Notes under the pieces: generated by a model
What the model saw: only the letters and a program-made list of their open reading frames with translations
The model's database searches: none
What the model was told of the DNA's origin: nothing
Shown: in pieces, positions 15,097 through 21,868 of the stretch
Layout of the letters: each line of letters opens with the position of its first letter
Position numbering within the stretch: position 1 is the first letter of the stretch
NCBI GenBank assembly: GCA_035628505.1
Contig: DASPJR010000156.1
Span: 1 to 21,868, forward strand
DNA length: 21,868 nucleotides
Direction of reading: 5' to 3'
DNA from: DASPJR01 sp035628505
GTDB lineage: Bacteria > Planctomycetota > SZUA-567 > H5-PLA8
Program-made: the position numbers and the translations under genes

Positions 15097-15190
15097 GTCT
15101 GGAGTCTTGGAGTCTAGGAGTCGGGAGTCCGGGGGGCTGAGCGTGAAGTCTCGACGACTCCAAGACTCTCAGACTCCCGACTCTGGACTC
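15097..15190. repeat. Hairpin-forming short-period repeat element, GAGTC family
   Basis: The left arm (15097-15130) has four GAGTC words spaced 7-8 nt apart; the right arm (15156-15190) has five in inverted orientation (GACTC). The two arms share stretches such as GAGTCTTGGAGTC and GAGTCGGGAGTC. It fills the greA-pheA gap and abuts the pheA start codon. Confidence 0.75.
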
Positions 15191-15194
15191 GCCG

Positions 15195-15665
15195 CTAAAC
15201 GTACCTTATCTCAAGCACCTTGAACTTCAGCGCGCCTTTAGGCGTGGGAACCTCGACCTTGTCGCCCACTTTTTTGGTCAGCAGCGCCTGGCCCATGGGG
15301 CTGGTGGTCAGGATCCTGCCGTTGAGCGGATCGTTTTCGCCTTCGCCCACCAGCGTGTATTCTTCTTCTTCGTTGTCGGAGAGGCTCAGCAGCTTCACCG
15401 TCGCGCCGAAGACAACCGTGTCGCCGCCGATCTTGGTCTTGTCGACGATTACCGCGCGTGACACCTTGTCCTTCAGTTCGCGAATGCGGCCTTCGAGCAT
15501 GGAAAGATCTTCGCGCGCAGCGTGGTACTCGGCATTTTCCGACAGATCGCCCTTTTCGCGCGCTTCCTTGATCTGCTGAAGCACCTTCGGGCGGCGCTCT
15601 TCGAGCTCGGCCACCTCGGCGTTCAGCTTATCCAGACCCTCCTTGGTCATTGGCACGGTATTCAT
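15195..15665 (-). CDS. greA: Transcription elongation factor GreA
   Basis: GreA rescues backtracked RNA polymerase by stimulating transcript cleavage. The 156-residue product has the N-terminal coiled coil (about 8-75) with the acidic tip GDLSENAEYHAARED (39-53, Asp40 and Glu43), and a C-terminal FKBP-like domain with SPMGQALLTKKVGDKVEVPTP-type sequence from about 121. The start ATG 15665 has AAGGAGAAG about 10 nt upstream. It lies directly downstream of aspC and is separated from pheA by the GAGTC element. Confidence 0.95.
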   Translation of the reverse strand: MNTVPMTKEGLDKLNAEVAELEERRPKVLQQIKEAREKGDLSENAEYHAAREDLSMLEGRIRELKDKVSRAVIVDKTKIGGDTVVFGATVKLLSLSDNEEEEYTLVGEGENDPLNGRILTTSPMGQALLTKKVGDKVEVPTPKGALKFKVLEIRYV

Positions 15666-15740
15666 TGCACTGCTTCTCCTTCACTTTCCGCAGACGAGTG
15701 CCGCGGCCGGGCCGTTCGCCCGGAGTCAAAAAATAAATTG

Positions 15741-16940
15741 TCAGCCGTTCAACAGCTTTTCGAGACGGTCGATGCCCTTGTCGATCAGCTCCATGCTTGT
15801 CGCGTAGCTCAGGCGCACATGCTTGCCCGATCCGAACGCCTCGCCCGGAACCAGCGCCACGCCGGCCTGTTCCAGTGCCACGCCGCAGAAGTCCATCGGC
15901 GTTTTGACGGTCACGTTCTTGAACGTGCGGCCAAACACGCCGCTGACGTTCGGGAAGCAGTAGAACGCGCCGAGCGGCTCGAGGCAGGTGACGCCTTTGA
16001 GCTTGTTCAGGCGCGCGTGCATGTGCTTGCGGCGCAGGTTGAACTGCGTGCGCATGGACGCCACCGCTTCGTTCGACTTGGTCAGGCTTGCGTACGCTTC
16101 CGCCGCGCCCGCCTGGCTGAATGCGGCCGGGTCGCTCGTGGCATGACTCTGGAACTTGGCGATGGCCTTCATGATCTCATCCGGACCCGCGGTCCAGCCG
16201 ATGCGCCAGCCGGTCATCGAGTACGTCTTGGAGCAGCCGTTGACCGTAATGACTCTGTCCTTCAACGCTGGCGAAACGGCGGCCAGCGAGAGCGGCTGAA
16301 TGTCTCCGTAAATCAGGTGCTCGTAGATTTCGTCAGAGATTGCGAATATTCCCGCCTTTTCGAGCACCGCGCCGATGGCCTTGATCTCCGCCGGCGTGTA
16401 CACGGTGCCGGTCGGGTTCGACGGGCTGTTGTGCATGAACAGCTTCGTGCGGGGCGTGATCGCTTTCTCAAGCTGCTGCGGGGTGATCTTGAAGGCCGTC
16501 GATTCATCGGTCTCGATGATCACCGGCTTGCCGCCTGCCAGGCGCACCTGCTCCAGGTAGCTGACCCAGTACGGCGCGGGGATGATCACCTCGTCGCCTT
16601 CGTCGACCAGCACCTGCATGATGTTGTAGAGACTCTGCTTGGCGCCGTTGCTGACGACAATGGTCTCAGGCTTGTACTCGAGGCCGTTTTCGCGTTTGAG
16701 CTTCTCAACGATCAGCTTCTTGAGCTCGGGTCCACGCTTGGCGCCGTACTTCGTGTCGCCTTTCTTCATGGCGGCCGAGCCGGCCTCGATGATGTGCTCG
16801 GGGGTATTGAAATCCGGTTCACCGACGCCGAAGCCGACGATATCTTGGCCCTGCGCCTGGAGCGCTTTGGCCTTGGCGTCGACGGCGAGCGTGGCGCTGG
16901 GCTGAACTTCACAGATGCGGCGGGCGAGCTTGATGGCCAT
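15741..16940 (-). CDS. aspC: Aspartate aminotransferase (class I/II, thermophile type)
   Basis: PLP enzyme exchanging amino groups between aspartate and 2-oxoglutarate. The 399-residue product has GFGVGEPDF (36-44), NSPSNPTGTV (171-180), DEIY (203-206), the PLP lysine Lys238 in VNGCSKTYSMTGWRIGW, and the C-terminal FGSGKHVRLSYA with the conserved substrate Arg. Members of this subgroup can also act on prephenate, so with pheA close by a second role in aromatic amino acids is possible. ATG 16940 is chosen because AAGGTG lies 5 nt upstream. The frame is open to 17075, but that extension reads through leader hairpins and starts at no good site. A likely promoter lies at 17047-17075. Confidence 0.93.
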   Translation of the reverse strand: MAIKLARRICEVQPSATLAVDAKAKALQAQGQDIVGFGVGEPDFNTPEHIIEAGSAAMKKGDTKYGAKRGPELKKLIVEKLKRENGLEYKPETIVVSNGAKQSLYNIMQVLVDEGDEVIIPAPYWVSYLEQVRLAGGKPVIIETDESTAFKITPQQLEKAITPRTKLFMHNSPSNPTGTVYTPAEIKAIGAVLEKAGIFAISDEIYEHLIYGDIQPLSLAAVSPALKDRVITVNGCSKTYSMTGWRIGWTAGPDEIMKAIAKFQSHATSDPAAFSQAGAAEAYASLTKSNEAVASMRTQFNLRRKHMHARLNKLKGVTCLEPLGAFYCFPNVSGVFGRTFKNVTVKTPMDFCGVALEQAGVALVPGEAFGSGKHVRLSYATSMELIDKGIDRLEKLLNG

Positions 16941-16967
16941 GTGAACACCTTTATCAAGTAAACGCCA

Positions 16968-16988
16968 AGACGCCCCACCGGGGCGTCT
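16968..16988 (-). promoter_or_regulatory. Strong hairpin in the aspC leader
   Basis: AGACGCCCC (16968-16976) pairs perfectly with GGGGCGTCT (16980-16988) around a 3-nt loop. In the minus-strand transcript it lies about 28 nt before the aspC start codon. No T-run follows, so it is a leader structure and not a terminator. Confidence 0.6.
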
Positions 16989-16999
16989 CATGTGACAAC

Positions 17000-17030
17000 A
17001 AAAAAACAAAGACCGCCCTGGTAGACGGTC
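17000..17030 (-). terminator. Terminator-like hairpin with T-run in the aspC leader
   Basis: On the minus strand GACCG and CGGTC (17026-17030 with 17011-17015) form a short 5-bp stem around a 10-nt loop, followed by TTTGTTTTTTT. It lies just downstream of the inferred aspC transcription start, so attenuation is possible, but the stem is weak. Confidence 0.4.
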
Positions 17031-17046
17031 CTTGCAACACCCCACC

Positions 17047-17075
17047 TTTATAGCGTTAAAAGCGGCCCGAAGCAA
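17047..17075 (-). promoter_or_regulatory. Probable aspC promoter
   Basis: On the minus strand, TTGCTT (17075-17070) and TATAAA (17052-17047) are separated by 17 nt. Transcription would start near 17040, giving a leader of about 100 nt before aspC. Confidence 0.5.
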
Positions 17076-17161
17076 GCTTTTTTCAAACGCTTTTTGCGCC
17101 GCGCTCGTCTTTCATTATCCGCCCCGGCAACAGCCGCGGATGTTTTTCCCGAAACTAGCCG

Positions 17162-17189
17162 TTGCCTGTCGCGAGGGGGTGGTTATAAT
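17162..17189 (+). promoter_or_regulatory. Probable efp promoter
   Basis: TTGCCT (17162-17167) and a perfect TATAAT (17184-17189) are 16 nt apart. The start would be near 17196, which leaves a leader of about 113 nt before efp. It diverges from the aspC promoter. Confidence 0.7.
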
Positions 17190-17201
17190 CCTCGCCTCGA
17201 A

Positions 17202-17229
17202 GCCCGCTGCGTGCGGGCCAAATTTTTTT
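17202..17229 (+). terminator. Terminator-like hairpin in the efp leader
   Basis: GCCCGC (17202-17207) pairs with GCGGGC (17213-17218) around 5 nt, followed by CAAATTTTTTT. It lies only about 6-34 nt after the inferred transcription start of efp. It could attenuate transcription; it could also be a stable 5' hairpin. Confidence 0.4.
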
Positions 17230-17308
17230 GTGGAAATGCGCCAGGTACTGTGCGCGCCAGCGGAATACCCGCCCACCCAGTCAGCAGCAGCAGAGGAGCA
17301 GCAAAGCC

Positions 17309-17875
17309 ATGCCGGTCAAGTTCAACGAAATCAAACAGGGCGAAGCCATTATCTTTAATAATGAAATCTGGATCGTCTTCAAGAAAGACCTTCAGACCCG
17401 CGGCAATCTGCGCAGCTACTACCAGGTGCTGCTCAAGAACCTCGAGCGCGGCAATGTCTACAATCAGCGCTTCTCGCCTGAAGACAACGTCGAACAGGCC
17501 GTGCTCATCCGCAACGAGTACGAGTATCTCTACATGGACGGCGACATGCTCGTGCTGATGGACCCGACCACCTACGACCAGATCAACCTCCACAAGGACA
17601 TGGTGCCCGAAGACCAGCAGAAGTTCCTGCTCCCCAACATCCGCGTGAACGTGCTTACACATGGCGAAAAGTCTCTGCGCATCGAAATGCCGCAGTTTGT
17701 CGAAGTTGAAATCACCGACACGCCCGACGCCGCTCGCGGCGACACCGCCACCAGCGTCTTCAAGCTCGCCACCATCGAGACCGGCGCTGAAGTCAAAGTC
17801 CCCGGCCACATCAAGAAGGGCGACAAGGTCAAGATCCGCGTCGAAGACGGCGAGTTCCTCGGCCGAATTAACTAA
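17309..17875 (+). CDS. efp: Elongation factor P
   Basis: EF-P enters the ribosomal E site and relieves stalling at consecutive prolines. The 188-residue protein has the three EF-P domains: KOW-like N-terminal domain (1-64), central OB domain (VLIRNEYEYLYMDGDMLVLMD) and a C-terminal OB domain ending GDKVKIRVEDGEFLGRIN. ATG 17309 is chosen because GAGGAG lies 10 nt upstream and the protein then has standard length. The tip loop reads DLQTRGNLRSYYQ. Aligned to E. coli it places Asn33 where the modified Lys34 would be, so neither the lysine (KPGKG) nor the arginine (SGRN) modification motif is present. No modification gene (epmA, epmB, earP or ymfI-like) is in the window. Confidence 0.93.
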   Translation: MPVKFNEIKQGEAIIFNNEIWIVFKKDLQTRGNLRSYYQVLLKNLERGNVYNQRFSPEDNVEQAVLIRNEYEYLYMDGDMLVLMDPTTYDQINLHKDMVPEDQQKFLLPNIRVNVLTHGEKSLRIEMPQFVEVEITDTPDAARGDTATSVFKLATIETGAEVKVPGHIKKGDKVKIRVEDGEFLGRIN

Positions 17876-17901
17876 TCCATGATGCATGATGCATAAACAG
17901 A

Positions 17902-17933
17902 AAACGGCGCGAGCGATCGCGCCGTTTCTTTTT
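17902..17933 (+). terminator. Rho-independent terminator of efp
   Basis: An 11-bp perfect stem (AAACGGCGCGA, 17902-17912, with TCGCGCCGTTT, 17917-17927) has a GCGA tetraloop of GNRA type and is followed by CTTTTT. It lies 26 nt after efp. Confidence 0.9.
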
Positions 17934-17943
17934 ATAAAAGCTG

Positions 17944-17983
17944 TTCTCCGTGTCCTCTGTGCTCTCCGTGCCTCCGTGTTGAA
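17944..17983. repeat. Solo arm of the CACGGAG family
   Basis: Reads as CTCCGTG words and ends CCTCCGTGTTGAAGTCG. It has the same orientation and outer end (TTGAAGT) as the right arm of the element at 3556-3653. No matching left arm is seen upstream, where the efp terminator stands. Confidence 0.65.
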
Positions 17984-18021
17984 GTCGTTTCTGTTGCCGT
18001 TTATCCATTATATGCATCAGC

Positions 18022-21000
18022 TCACTTCTTCTCCTTCAAACTCTCCATATACGCGATCAGGTCGGCGAACTCTTCAAGCTTGAGCGTGGCGTGCAGGCCG
18101 TCGGGCATCAGCGACGTTTCGTTCTGCTTGCGCAGCTTGATGTCTGCTTTCTTGATCTCCGTCTTTTGCGCGTTGGCGTCGATGAGCGTCAGCTCGGTCT
18201 CATTCTCCCCACGGATCAGGCCCGTGTAGACCTGGCCGTCTTTGATTCTGATTGTCGATTGCTGGTAGCCGTCAAGGATCAGTTTGCTGGGAAATAGCAC
18301 CGCTTCGATCAGCTTCTCGCGATCGTATTTACTGCCCACGCCGCTGAGCGACGGGCCAATCTCCGCGCCGGCGTCGCCGACTTTGTGGCACTTGTAGCAG
18401 CCGATGCCGTTCTCTGCGAAGAAGAGCTTTTTGCCGTTCTCGGCATCGCCCTTCTTGTCTTTTGCGAACGCCGCGAAAGCTTCAGGCGCTAGGTTCTTCG
18501 TGTCGAACTTGAAGAGCTTGCCGGTGTCTTTGCCTTCGCCCAGCAGCGGCTTGTAGATCGCCTGCAGATCGCTGATCACCTGCGTCGGAAGCGGATTGGT
18601 CTCCAGCCGCGCTTCGATGATCGGCAGCGCTTTTTCGTGAATGCCCTTGATCGCTTTCTTGCACTTGTCGCGCAGGCCACCGTCCTTGCTGTCGAGGCCG
18701 CTTAGATAGGTATCGAGCGCGCGAATGTCTGGAATGGCCGCGAGTGCCTCCGTCACTTCCTTGCGCGAGTCCCCATCTTTCAGTGCCGCCAGGAGCGGCT
18801 CGACCGCTTCGGCCGGCTTGAGTTTTTCAATCGCCTTCGCGGCCGCGCGCCGGACCTGCCCGCGCTTGTCTTTGAGCGCCGCGATCAGCGCCGCGTTGGT
18901 CTCGTCGCTCTTGATGCCGCCGAGCGCGTTTGCGGCGGCTTCGGCGACTTTTCCGTCCTCATGCGTCAGGCGCCTGGCCAGGACGGGCACGGCCTTGGTG
19001 TCCTTGAGCTTGCCCATCACGTCCAGCGTTGCGACGAGCAGATCGACTGACACGTCGGCTGCGGCGACTCCTGTGATGGCTTCGCTCATTTCGGGAGTAT
19101 TGACCTGCCTGGCGACGTTCAGCGCGTCGCTGAGCAGGTCCTTGTTGCCGACGGGGTCTTTAAGAATGCCGGCAACAAATCCGGCCGCCGCATCGGCTTT
19201 GCACGCGGCCATCGCGCGCAGGATGTGCTTGCGTGTAGCCATCTCTTTTTCTGCCTGGAACAGCTCCGCGAGCACAGCGCCGGCTGCCGGATCAGGCGCG
19301 ATCTGCAGCGCTTCGAGTGCTGCCAGCCGCACAACGGGATTAGAATCTTTGAGACCCGCGTTGATGGCGTTCGTGGCGGGGGCAGTGCCGGCCCACTCGA
19401 CTTCACGCGCCGGCCGGGCGCCGACGAAGGGTTGCGTGCCGAACCATTTTCCCGTCCACGGCTTGGTCTGCTTTTGCAGTGGCGCGAGAGCTCGGATCGC
19501 GGCGGCGCGGCCCTCGGGCGAATTTCCGCTCTGCGCAAGATGATTCGAGAGCGCCTTAATCAGTGCTTCGTCGAAGACGTTGCGCATGGCATAGACGCAG
19601 CCATCGCGAATTTCAGGCGTGCTGCTGTTGAGACCCTTCACGATCGCCTCCCACGCCGCCGGCTCAGTGCGGCCGATGCGGTTGAGCGCGGTGAAGATCG
19701 CAAAGCGCGCGAAGAAATCTTTTTCGGTGAGATGCGCCATCAATGGCGCGATGGCGGATGTGTCTCTGATGCGGCCCAGCGCCGTGGCCGCGCGGAAGCG
19801 CATCGCTGCGTTGCTGTGATCGAGCAGTTCGATCAAAATCGGCGTGGCTTCCTTGGCGCCGCGAGTGCCGAGCTGCCGCACCGCCTGCATGCGCACGGAA
19901 AGCAGCATCTGCTCGTCTTTAGCGACTGAAAGAATTGCGTCACGACCCGCTTTGCCGCCGTCGATCGCATCCAGCGTCCAGATCGCCGACCAGCGCGCAT
20001 GCGGCGTGGTGTTTTCATTATCCCGGACCACCTTTTTCAGCATCGGAACGGCTTCCGCTCCGCGCTCGGCGATGCGCCGCTGCGCAACCAGCCGCACGCT
20101 CTGCGCCGGATGCGAAAGGCCCGCGATCAGTTCGTCCGTGGTCGCATTGAATTTCTGCCCCATTGCCGCGGGCAGGTACCACGCCGGCTTCGGCGCGGCG
20201 AGACTCTGGCCTGTGTAGCTGATCTTGATGACACGTCCGGCTTCCTGCTTATTCTTCCAGCCGCCATGATGCCAGTCGGCCACCATAAAGCCCAGTCCGT
20301 CCGGAAGCGTCGTGATGCCCAGCGGACGCAGTTCGCCTTGAACGCGCATCAGGAACGGCTCTTTCTTGACGACCTTGTACGAGCCGCCGTCGCGTTCGAC
20401 CACGAAGCGCGTCACTTCGCTTTTGCCCCATTCGCAGTGAAAGAGATTGCCGCGGTATTCTTCCGGCAGCGCGTCGTCATTGTAGCCGACGGCTCCGCAC
20501 GGCGAGCCGCTGCCATATTCTTCCATGCGCCAGAGCGTGTACGGGTAGTAGGGCTTTGCGCCTTTGGTCTCGCGGAACTTGGCGACGGCTTCAATGTCGC
20601 TCGCCGGCGGGCGGTAATCATACGGATAGCCGTAGAAGCCGCTGTCGACCATGTGCGTGAAGCGCGTCCACCAGCCGTGGCCGTCATCGGTGTTGTCGTA
20701 GGTAAAGATTTCGTCTTCGGCGTTGATTGAGACGTCCAGGTGGTTACGCGTTCCGGTGCAGTACACTTCCATGTCCGTGCCGTCAGGCCGGATGCGCAGA
20801 ATGCCTCCGCCGAAGAGCTCGGCTTTCTTTTTGTCCACGTTGCTCACCGCACCAAAGATACCTTTGTCGCCGACAGACATATAAAGGTAGCCGTCCATCG
20901 CCAGCCGCATGTTGGCCGGGATGTGGTCGTTCAGCCCTGTTCCGCCCCATGGCGTGGGATTGGTCGAATCGATCAAGTCGACTGGGTCCTTGCCGACGCC

Positions 21001-21369
21001 GTTTTCGTCGCGGAAGACAGTCAGCTTGGGGCAGTGGTGGACGTAGACTTTGCCGTCGATGTACTGAATGCCGAAGACCGCGTACAGGTTTTCGGCGAAG
21101 ACAGTGATTTTGCCGTCCGGATGTATGCAGAGCACGCGATCGATGGGCTTGTTCGACGGACCAGGCATGTCCATGGGATCTTCGCCCACGAAGATGCGCC
21201 CATCCGGCGACATGCACAGCACCGATGGCCAGCGTACTTCCGGCGCCTGCTTGATCACTTCGACCTTCCAGCCGGGCGGGCCCTTGGGCCATTTGGGGTC
21301 CACGTCGCCGCCGTGAAGCAGCAGGGAGAATGAAAAAACTGCAAGAACGAAAGCCGAACGCATCATCAT
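18022..21369 (-). CDS. PVC-type membrane-bound dehydrogenase-like protein with HEAT repeats and cytochrome c domain
   Basis: A 1,115-residue secreted protein with an N-terminal signal segment (residues 1-20). Residues about 25-395 are a propeller-like domain of the putative dehydrogenase type found in Planctomycetes and Verrucomicrobia (for example NDHIPANMRLAMDGYLYMSV, GYPYDYRPP and HCEWGKSEVTRF). Residues about 400-930 are a run of HEAT-like repeats (for example VAEAAANALGGIKSDETNAA). The C-terminus (from about 965) is a heme-binding domain with CYKCH (991-995) and a probable axial Met1088 in SLMPDGL. ATG 21369 has AGGAG 9 nt upstream. It probably oxidises a sugar or other organic substrate and passes electrons to the heme; the substrate is unknown. 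A carbohydrate-active gene lies upstream. Confidence 0.85.
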   Translation of the reverse strand: MMMRSAFVLAVFSFSLLLHGGDVDPKWPKGPPGWKVEVIKQAPEVRWPSVLCMSPDGRIFVGEDPMDMPGPSNKPIDRVLCIHPDGKITVFAENLYAVFGIQYIDGKVYVHHCPKLTVFRDENGVGKDPVDLIDSTNPTPWGGTGLNDHIPANMRLAMDGYLYMSVGDKGIFGAVSNVDKKKAELFGGGILRIRPDGTDMEVYCTGTRNHLDVSINAEDEIFTYDNTDDGHGWWTRFTHMVDSGFYGYPYDYRPPASDIEAVAKFRETKGAKPYYPYTLWRMEEYGSGSPCGAVGYNDDALPEEYRGNLFHCEWGKSEVTRFVVERDGGSYKVVKKEPFLMRVQGELRPLGITTLPDGLGFMVADWHHGGWKNKQEAGRVIKISYTGQSLAAPKPAWYLPAAMGQKFNATTDELIAGLSHPAQSVRLVAQRRIAERGAEAVPMLKKVVRDNENTTPHARWSAIWTLDAIDGGKAGRDAILSVAKDEQMLLSVRMQAVRQLGTRGAKEATPILIELLDHSNAAMRFRAATALGRIRDTSAIAPLMAHLTEKDFFARFAIFTALNRIGRTEPAAWEAIVKGLNSSTPEIRDGCVYAMRNVFDEALIKALSNHLAQSGNSPEGRAAAIRALAPLQKQTKPWTGKWFGTQPFVGARPAREVEWAGTAPATNAINAGLKDSNPVVRLAALEALQIAPDPAAGAVLAELFQAEKEMATRKHILRAMAACKADAAAGFVAGILKDPVGNKDLLSDALNVARQVNTPEMSEAITGVAAADVSVDLLVATLDVMGKLKDTKAVPVLARRLTHEDGKVAEAAANALGGIKSDETNAALIAALKDKRGQVRRAAAKAIEKLKPAEAVEPLLAALKDGDSRKEVTEALAAIPDIRALDTYLSGLDSKDGGLRDKCKKAIKGIHEKALPIIEARLETNPLPTQVISDLQAIYKPLLGEGKDTGKLFKFDTKNLAPEAFAAFAKDKKGDAENGKKLFFAENGIGCYKCHKVGDAGAEIGPSLSGVGSKYDREKLIEAVLFPSKLILDGYQQSTIRIKDGQVYTGLIRGENETELTLIDANAQKTEIKKADIKLRKQNETSLMPDGLHATLKLEEFADLIAYMESLKEKK

Positions 21370-21438
21370 TTCAAAAAACTCCTGAGCCGAAAGAAGATGT
21401 TGCTACTACCGTTACACCGCTGGCACGTTGAAAATCGC

Positions 21439-21462
21439 TTGAACCACGAACGCCAACGAAAC
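21439..21462. repeat. Decayed solo arm, CACGAAG family
   Basis: TTGAACCACGAA is followed by CGCCAACGAAAC, a degenerate version of the TTGAACCACGAAG outer end used by the other CACGAAG elements. No inverted partner is seen before the next gene. Confidence 0.45.
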
Positions 21463-21501
21463 AAGGACGAACGAGAAAATCGTGGGGACGGCTGCTCGAG
21501 C

Positions 21502-21868
21502 TCACTCCAGCGGCAGGGACAGAATTTTTTTCATATATGGGTCGAAATCAATTCCATAGAGCGACCAGTTCTGAACGATATACGGGCCCTTCGGCGCGGC
21601 CTGGAAGTACATGTACCACTTGTCTTGCAGCTTGTAGATCGCCGGAGTCGCGACGTGAAATTGTTTTTCGTCGGCGTACTTAGGCCATTTTGTTTGATCG
21701 ATGAGCTCGATTGGCGCTTTCTTCCAGCCCGTCGTGAGCTTGCTGCTCACCGCTATATTCGCACGCCACCGCGTTCCGCCGTTATATGCCTCAATCAGCA
21801 TGACGTAGCGATCGCTGATTTTATAAACCTGGTGCCATTCGTAGTACTGTGACTCCGGCGCCGCGCTG
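21502..21868 (-). CDS. Probable glycoside hydrolase-like propeller protein, 3' part
   Basis: Only the last 121 codons are in the window; the frame stays open through the right edge, so the start is beyond 21868. The visible part contains YYEWHQVYKISDRYVMLIEA, ATPAIYKLQDKWYMYFQA and a C-terminal GIDFDPYMKKILSLPLE. Alternating W/Y-rich blade segments of this kind are typical of five-bladed propeller glycoside hydrolases such as the GH43/GH32 group; I cannot place it in a family. Its stop lies 132 nt upstream of the dehydrogenase-like gene start, on the same strand, so both may be expressed together in carbohydrate use. The gap holds only a decayed repeat arm. Confidence 0.55.
   Translation of the reverse strand, partial: SAAPESQYYEWHQVYKISDRYVMLIEAYNGGTRWRANIAVSSKLTTGWKKAPIELIDQTKWPKYADEKQFHVATPAIYKLQDKWYMYFQAAPKGPYIVQNWSLYGIDFDPYMKKILSLPLE

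Noticed and set aside
15522..16961. 479-codon plus-strand open frame opposite aspC
   Set aside because: It lies antisense to a clear aminotransferase with PLP lysine and has no recognisable motif; judged a shadow frame.
16941..17075. In-frame extension of aspC starting at 17075 or 16991
   Set aside because: It reads through the promoter and two hairpins, has no ribosome binding site and adds residues unlike the family.

Overview
The window looks like bacterial chromosome with fairly high GC (about 60% by eye). The best clue to the lineage is the 1,115-residue secreted protein at the right end (18022-21369, minus). It joins a propeller-type dehydrogenase-like domain, HEAT repeats and a C-terminal cytochrome-c domain, an architecture best known from Planctomycetes and Verrucomicrobia. 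I therefore suggest the PVC superphylum or a close neighbour and cannot resolve further. Many intergenic gaps are filled by short-period, hairpin-forming repeats.

Plus-strand block, 1-8098: rpsI (ribosomal protein S9), then the arginine genes argJ, argB, argD and argF, then an HD-GYP protein with a degenerate receiver domain and a secreted protein of unknown function. The arginine genes cover acetyl transfer/recycling, N-acetylglutamate kinase, acetylornithine aminotransferase and ornithine carbamoyltransferase. argC, argG and argH are not in the window. The argJ-argB gap holds a complete REP-RAYT unit (1917-2649): a frameshifted HUH/Y1 transposase gene between two identical 24-bp palindromic REPs in inverted orientation.

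Minus-strand block, 16940 down to 8092: aspC, greA, pheA, a frameshifted GxxExxY gene, tpiA, a small membrane protein, secG, yicC, gmk, rpoZ, coaC and coaB. The run yicC-gmk-rpoZ-coaC-coaB is a classic housekeeping order, but CoaC and CoaB are separate proteins here instead of one CoaBC fusion. SecG carries a long APKTD pentapeptide repeat tail.

Right end: aspC and efp diverge from a 368-bp region with a good promoter for each and hairpins in both leaders. efp ends in a strong terminator. The PVC-type dehydrogenase/cytochrome gene follows on the minus strand, then the 3' part of a probable propeller-type glycoside hydrolase that runs off the window.

The most unusual feature is a set of intergenic elements built alike: two arms of short-period (7-9 nt) direct repeats in inverted orientation around a short loop. 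Four sequence families occur: GGCAGT-like at 550-639; CACGGAG at 3556-3653 with a solo arm at 17944-17983; CACGAAG at 10501-10576 and 12483-12596 with a decayed solo arm at 21439-21462; GAGTC at 15097-15190. A fifth CACGAAG unit (13386-13900) has the same arms as ends but encloses the GxxExxY gene. This resembles the relation between a gene-bearing element and its miniature derivatives, and it parallels the REP-RAYT unit in the same window.
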